Assembly (NCBI GenBank): GCA_035531675.1
Contig: DATKSL010000022.1
Span: 12,817 to 76,816, forward strand
Origin: JAJPIG01 sp035531675
Lineage (GTDB): Bacteria; Desulfobacterota; Binatia; Binatales; Binataceae
Direction: 5' to 3'
DNA length: 64,000 nucleotides
The notes under the pieces were generated by a model. That model worked only from the letters and a program-made list of their open reading frames with translations, searched no databases and was not told the origin of the DNA. Each line of letters starts with the position of its first letter. The first letter of the stretch is position 1. Positions 61,825-64,000 of the stretch are shown here, in pieces. A program made the position numbers and the translations under genes.

Positions 61825-63201
61825 ATGCCCGTACCCCAGGTGATGACGCCGCGCGAAATCGTCTCCGAGCTCGACCGCTATATCGTCGGCCAGCACGACG
61901 CCAAGCGCGCCGTCGCGATCGCGCTGCGCAACCGCTGGCGCCGCCAGAACGTGGCGCCCGAGCTGCGCGATGAAATCGCCCCCAAGAACATCCTGATGAT
62001 CGGGCCGACCGGAGTCGGCAAAACCGAGATCGCCCGGCGGCTTGCCCGTCTTGCGCAGGCGCCGTTCGTCAAGGTCGAAGCCTCGCGCTACACCGAGGTC
62101 GGCTACGTCGGACGCGACGTCGAATCGATCATCCGCGACTTGGCCGAAATCGCCATCAAGATGGTCCGCGAGGAGGAGCGCGTGCGGGTCGCCGTGCAGG
62201 CTCGCGAGGCGGCCGAGGAACGGCTGCTCGATATCCTGTTCCCGCGCCAGAGCAAGGAGCGCCGCCGCGCGGTGGTGACGCCCGAGGGCCAGCTGCAGCC
62301 CGACGAACCGGACAACTCCCATCGCGAGACCCGCGAGAAGCTGCGCCGCCTGTTGCGCGACGGCCATCTCGACGACCGCGAGGTCGAAATCGAAGTCAGC
62401 GCCCAATCGATGCCGATGGTCGAGGTCTTCACCCCGCAGGGGATGGAAGAGATGGGGCTGAACATGAAGGACCTGTTCAGCCAGATCATGCCGAAAAAGA
62501 CCCGCCCGCGGCGGGTCAAGATTCCCGAGGCGCTCGAGCTGCTGACCCAGGAAGAGGCCGCGCGGCTGGTCGACATGGAGGCGGTCGCCCACGAGGCGAT
62601 CCAGCGCGCCGAACAATCGGGCATCGTCTTTATCGATGAAATCGACAAGATCGCCGGCCACGACGCCGCCCACGGTCCCGACGTCTCGCGCCAGGGCGTG
62701 CAGCGCGACCTGCTGCCGATCGTCGAGGGTTCCAGCGTCAACACCAAGTACGGCGCGGTCCGCACCGACCATATTTTGTTTGTCGCCTCGGGCGCCTTCC
62801 ATACCAGCAAGCCCTCGGACCTGATTCCGGAGTTTCAAGGCCGGTTCCCGATTCGCGTCGAGCTGCAGGCGCTCAGCGGCCAGGATTTCGTGCGGATCCT
62901 GACCGAGCCCGAGAATGCGCTGACCCGTCAATACATCGCGCTGCTCGCAACCGAGGGGATGCAGCTTTCGTTCACCGATGACGCGGTGAAGACGCTGGCC
63001 GAGATGGCGGCGCAGGTCAACGCGCGCTCGGAGAATATCGGCGCGCGCCGGCTCCATACCGTGATGGAGCGGCTGCTCGAAGAGCTCTCGTTCAGCGCCC
63101 CCGAGATGTCCCGGCAGGAGATCAAAATCGACGCCGCCTACGTCCATCAGCGGCTCGACCCGATCCTCAAGGACGAAGATCTCTCGCGCTACATCCTGTA
63201 G
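61825..63201 (+). CDS. hslU: ATP-dependent protease ATPase subunit
   Basis: A 458-residue AAA+ unfoldase. Walker A is GPTGVGKTEIA (60-70) and Walker B is VFIDEIDKIA near 268-277, with the I domain (about 110-250) inserted between. Sensor segments ENIGARRLHTVMERLLEE near 405-422 are present, and the C-terminus ends DEDLSRYIL, which docks into HslV. It follows hslV by 68 bases. It forms the unfolding ring for HslV. Confidence 0.97.
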   Translation: MPVPQVMTPREIVSELDRYIVGQHDAKRAVAIALRNRWRRQNVAPELRDEIAPKNILMIGPTGVGKTEIARRLARLAQAPFVKVEASRYTEVGYVGRDVESIIRDLAEIAIKMVREEERVRVAVQAREAAEERLLDILFPRQSKERRRAVVTPEGQLQPDEPDNSHRETREKLRRLLRDGHLDDREVEIEVSAQSMPMVEVFTPQGMEEMGLNMKDLFSQIMPKKTRPRRVKIPEALELLTQEEAARLVDMEAVAHEAIQRAEQSGIVFIDEIDKIAGHDAAHGPDVSRQGVQRDLLPIVEGSSVNTKYGAVRTDHILFVASGAFHTSKPSDLIPEFQGRFPIRVELQALSGQDFVRILTEPENALTRQYIALLATEGMQLSFTDDAVKTLAEMAAQVNARSENIGARRLHTVMERLLEELSFSAPEMSRQEIKIDAAYVHQRLDPILKDEDLSRYIL

Positions 63202-63269
63202 CCCGTCGGTGGTTAGCAATCGCGTAACAATTTTGTGCTACTCTTGCCGGTTCAGGAGCGGGAACCGAA

Positions 63270-64000
63270 GTGAGTGAGCCGATTCAACGGGCCGAGGTGC
63301 TGATCGAGGCGCTGCCGTTTATCCAGCGGTTCCGCGGCCAGACCATCGTCATCAAGTACGGCGGCCATGCGATGCAGACGCCGGAGTTGCGCGAAAGTTT
63401 CGCCCGCGACATCGTGCTGCTCAAGCTGGTCGGCGTCAACCCGGTGGTGGTGCATGGCGGCGGCCCGCAGATTACCGAGCTGATCGGCCGGCTGGGACTC
63501 AAATCGCGCTTCGTGCGCGGCATGCGGGTGACCGATCCGGATACCATGGAAGCGGCCGAGATGGTGCTGCAGCGGCTCAACAAGGACGTCGTCGCGACTA
63601 TCTCGCGCCAGGGCGGCGTAGCGGTGGGGCTGTCGGGCAAGGACGGCAACCTGATCATGTCGCGCAAGATGCGGATGGTGGTCAAGGACGAGAACGGGCG
63701 GCGCAAGGCGCTCGATATCGGGCTGGTGGGCGATATCGTCGAGGTCAACCCCAAGGTGATTCGCACGCTCGAAGAGGCGGGCTTTATTCCGGTGGTCGCG
63801 CCGACCGGCTACGGCCGCGACGGCCATACCTACAATATCAACGCCGATACCGCGGCCGGCAAGATTGCCGCCGCGCTGGGCGCGCAGAAGCTCATCCTGA
63901 TGACCGACGTCGAAGGCGTGAAGGACAAGGACGGCCGGCTGATTTCGACCCTCGACGCGAGCCAGGCGCGGCGCATGATCACGCGCGGCCATATTAATGA
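63270..64000 (+). CDS. argB: Acetylglutamate kinase, N-terminal part (3' end outside window)
   Basis: The frame from GTG 63270 stays open to the end of the window, giving 243 codons. It matches ArgB: VIKYGGHAM near 30-38, VVVHGGGPQI near 62-71, the arginine-sensitive segment RFVRGMRVTD, and NINADTAAGKIAAALGAQKLILMTDVEGV near 190-218. It phosphorylates N-acetylglutamate in arginine synthesis. GGAG lies about eleven bases before the GTG. It follows hslU by 68 bases on the same strand, though the two functions are unrelated. Confidence 0.95.
   Translation, partial: MSEPIQRAEVLIEALPFIQRFRGQTIVIKYGGHAMQTPELRESFARDIVLLKLVGVNPVVVHGGGPQITELIGRLGLKSRFVRGMRVTDPDTMEAAEMVLQRLNKDVVATISRQGGVAVGLSGKDGNLIMSRKMRMVVKDENGRRKALDIGLVGDIVEVNPKVIRTLEEAGFIPVVAPTGYGRDGHTYNINADTAAGKIAAALGAQKLILMTDVEGVKDKDGRLISTLDASQARRMITRGHIN

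Noticed and set aside
61753..63219. Long minus-strand frame opposite hslU
   Set aside because: hslU is certain; the antisense frame is a codon-bias shadow.

Overview
The window is a GC-rich, gene-dense stretch of a bacterial chromosome with about 60 protein genes. I see no rRNA, tRNA, CRISPR array, insertion sequence or prophage. Most genes are housekeeping or CoA-linked catabolic genes: two electron-transfer flavoprotein (ETF) systems, a membrane ETF:quinone oxidoreductase, three MaoC hot-dog enzymes, a class III CoA transferase and a split biotin carboxylase/carrier pair. Twin-arginine and lipoprotein signals and a MacAB-type exporter suggest a didermic, respiratory bacterium. The mix fits a deltaproteobacterial-grade lineage such as Desulfobacterota or Candidatus Binatota. 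That placement is an inference from gene content, not a phylogeny.

Layout. 1-3230: end of an extradiol dioxygenase, an amidase and an M20-fold protein that has lost most zinc ligands. 3237-9567: ETF:quinone oxidoreductase, a divergent second amidase, a CmcJ-like oxygenase and etfBA, followed by an IclR regulator (to 10504) whose promoter overlaps a palindrome. 10662-15874: methyltransferase, cytochrome b plus Tat-exported molybdoenzyme, VOC protein, aldo/keto reductase, an unknown exported protein and a small CxxC protein. 16113-21967: MaoC, CoA transferase, biotin carboxylase and carrier protein, cold-shock protein, amidohydrolase and cupin. 22104-25016: moaB, a moaD-moaE fusion, ispH and a deoxynucleoside kinase. 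25036-30272: ECF-like sigma factor, zinc-finger anti-sigma factor with a YCF48-like end, RnfD-like membrane protein, DUF2330 protein and a lipoprotein. 30269-32361: pterin dehydratase, two MaoC proteins and a ferritin-like protein. 32659-43942: HEAT-repeat protein, cobalamin-binding protein, SDR, hydantoinase, phosphoesterase, HAD hydrolase, btuFCD-type importer and a divergent fused EtfB-EtfA. 43967-50567: cysteine-rich secreted protein, family B DNA polymerase, atypical lipoprotein and a CaCA antiporter. 50939-64000: rpoD, macAB, glmU-glmS, zinc-ribbon protein, xerC-hslV-hslU and the start of argB.

How the genes fit together. EtfBA collects electrons from acyl-CoA dehydrogenases, and the divergently encoded membrane oxidoreductase would pass them to quinone. 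The CoA transferase, hydratases and carboxylase subunits supply or use the CoA thioesters. MoaB and MoaDE make the cofactor needed by the MsrP-like molybdoenzyme. The sigma/anti-sigma/RnfD-like/DUF2330 run looks like an envelope-stress or electron-transfer module I cannot assign to a described system, and it is my main candidate for novelty. A dispersed palindromic repeat occupies four intergenic regions, and at two convergent gene ends it forms long inverted pairs.
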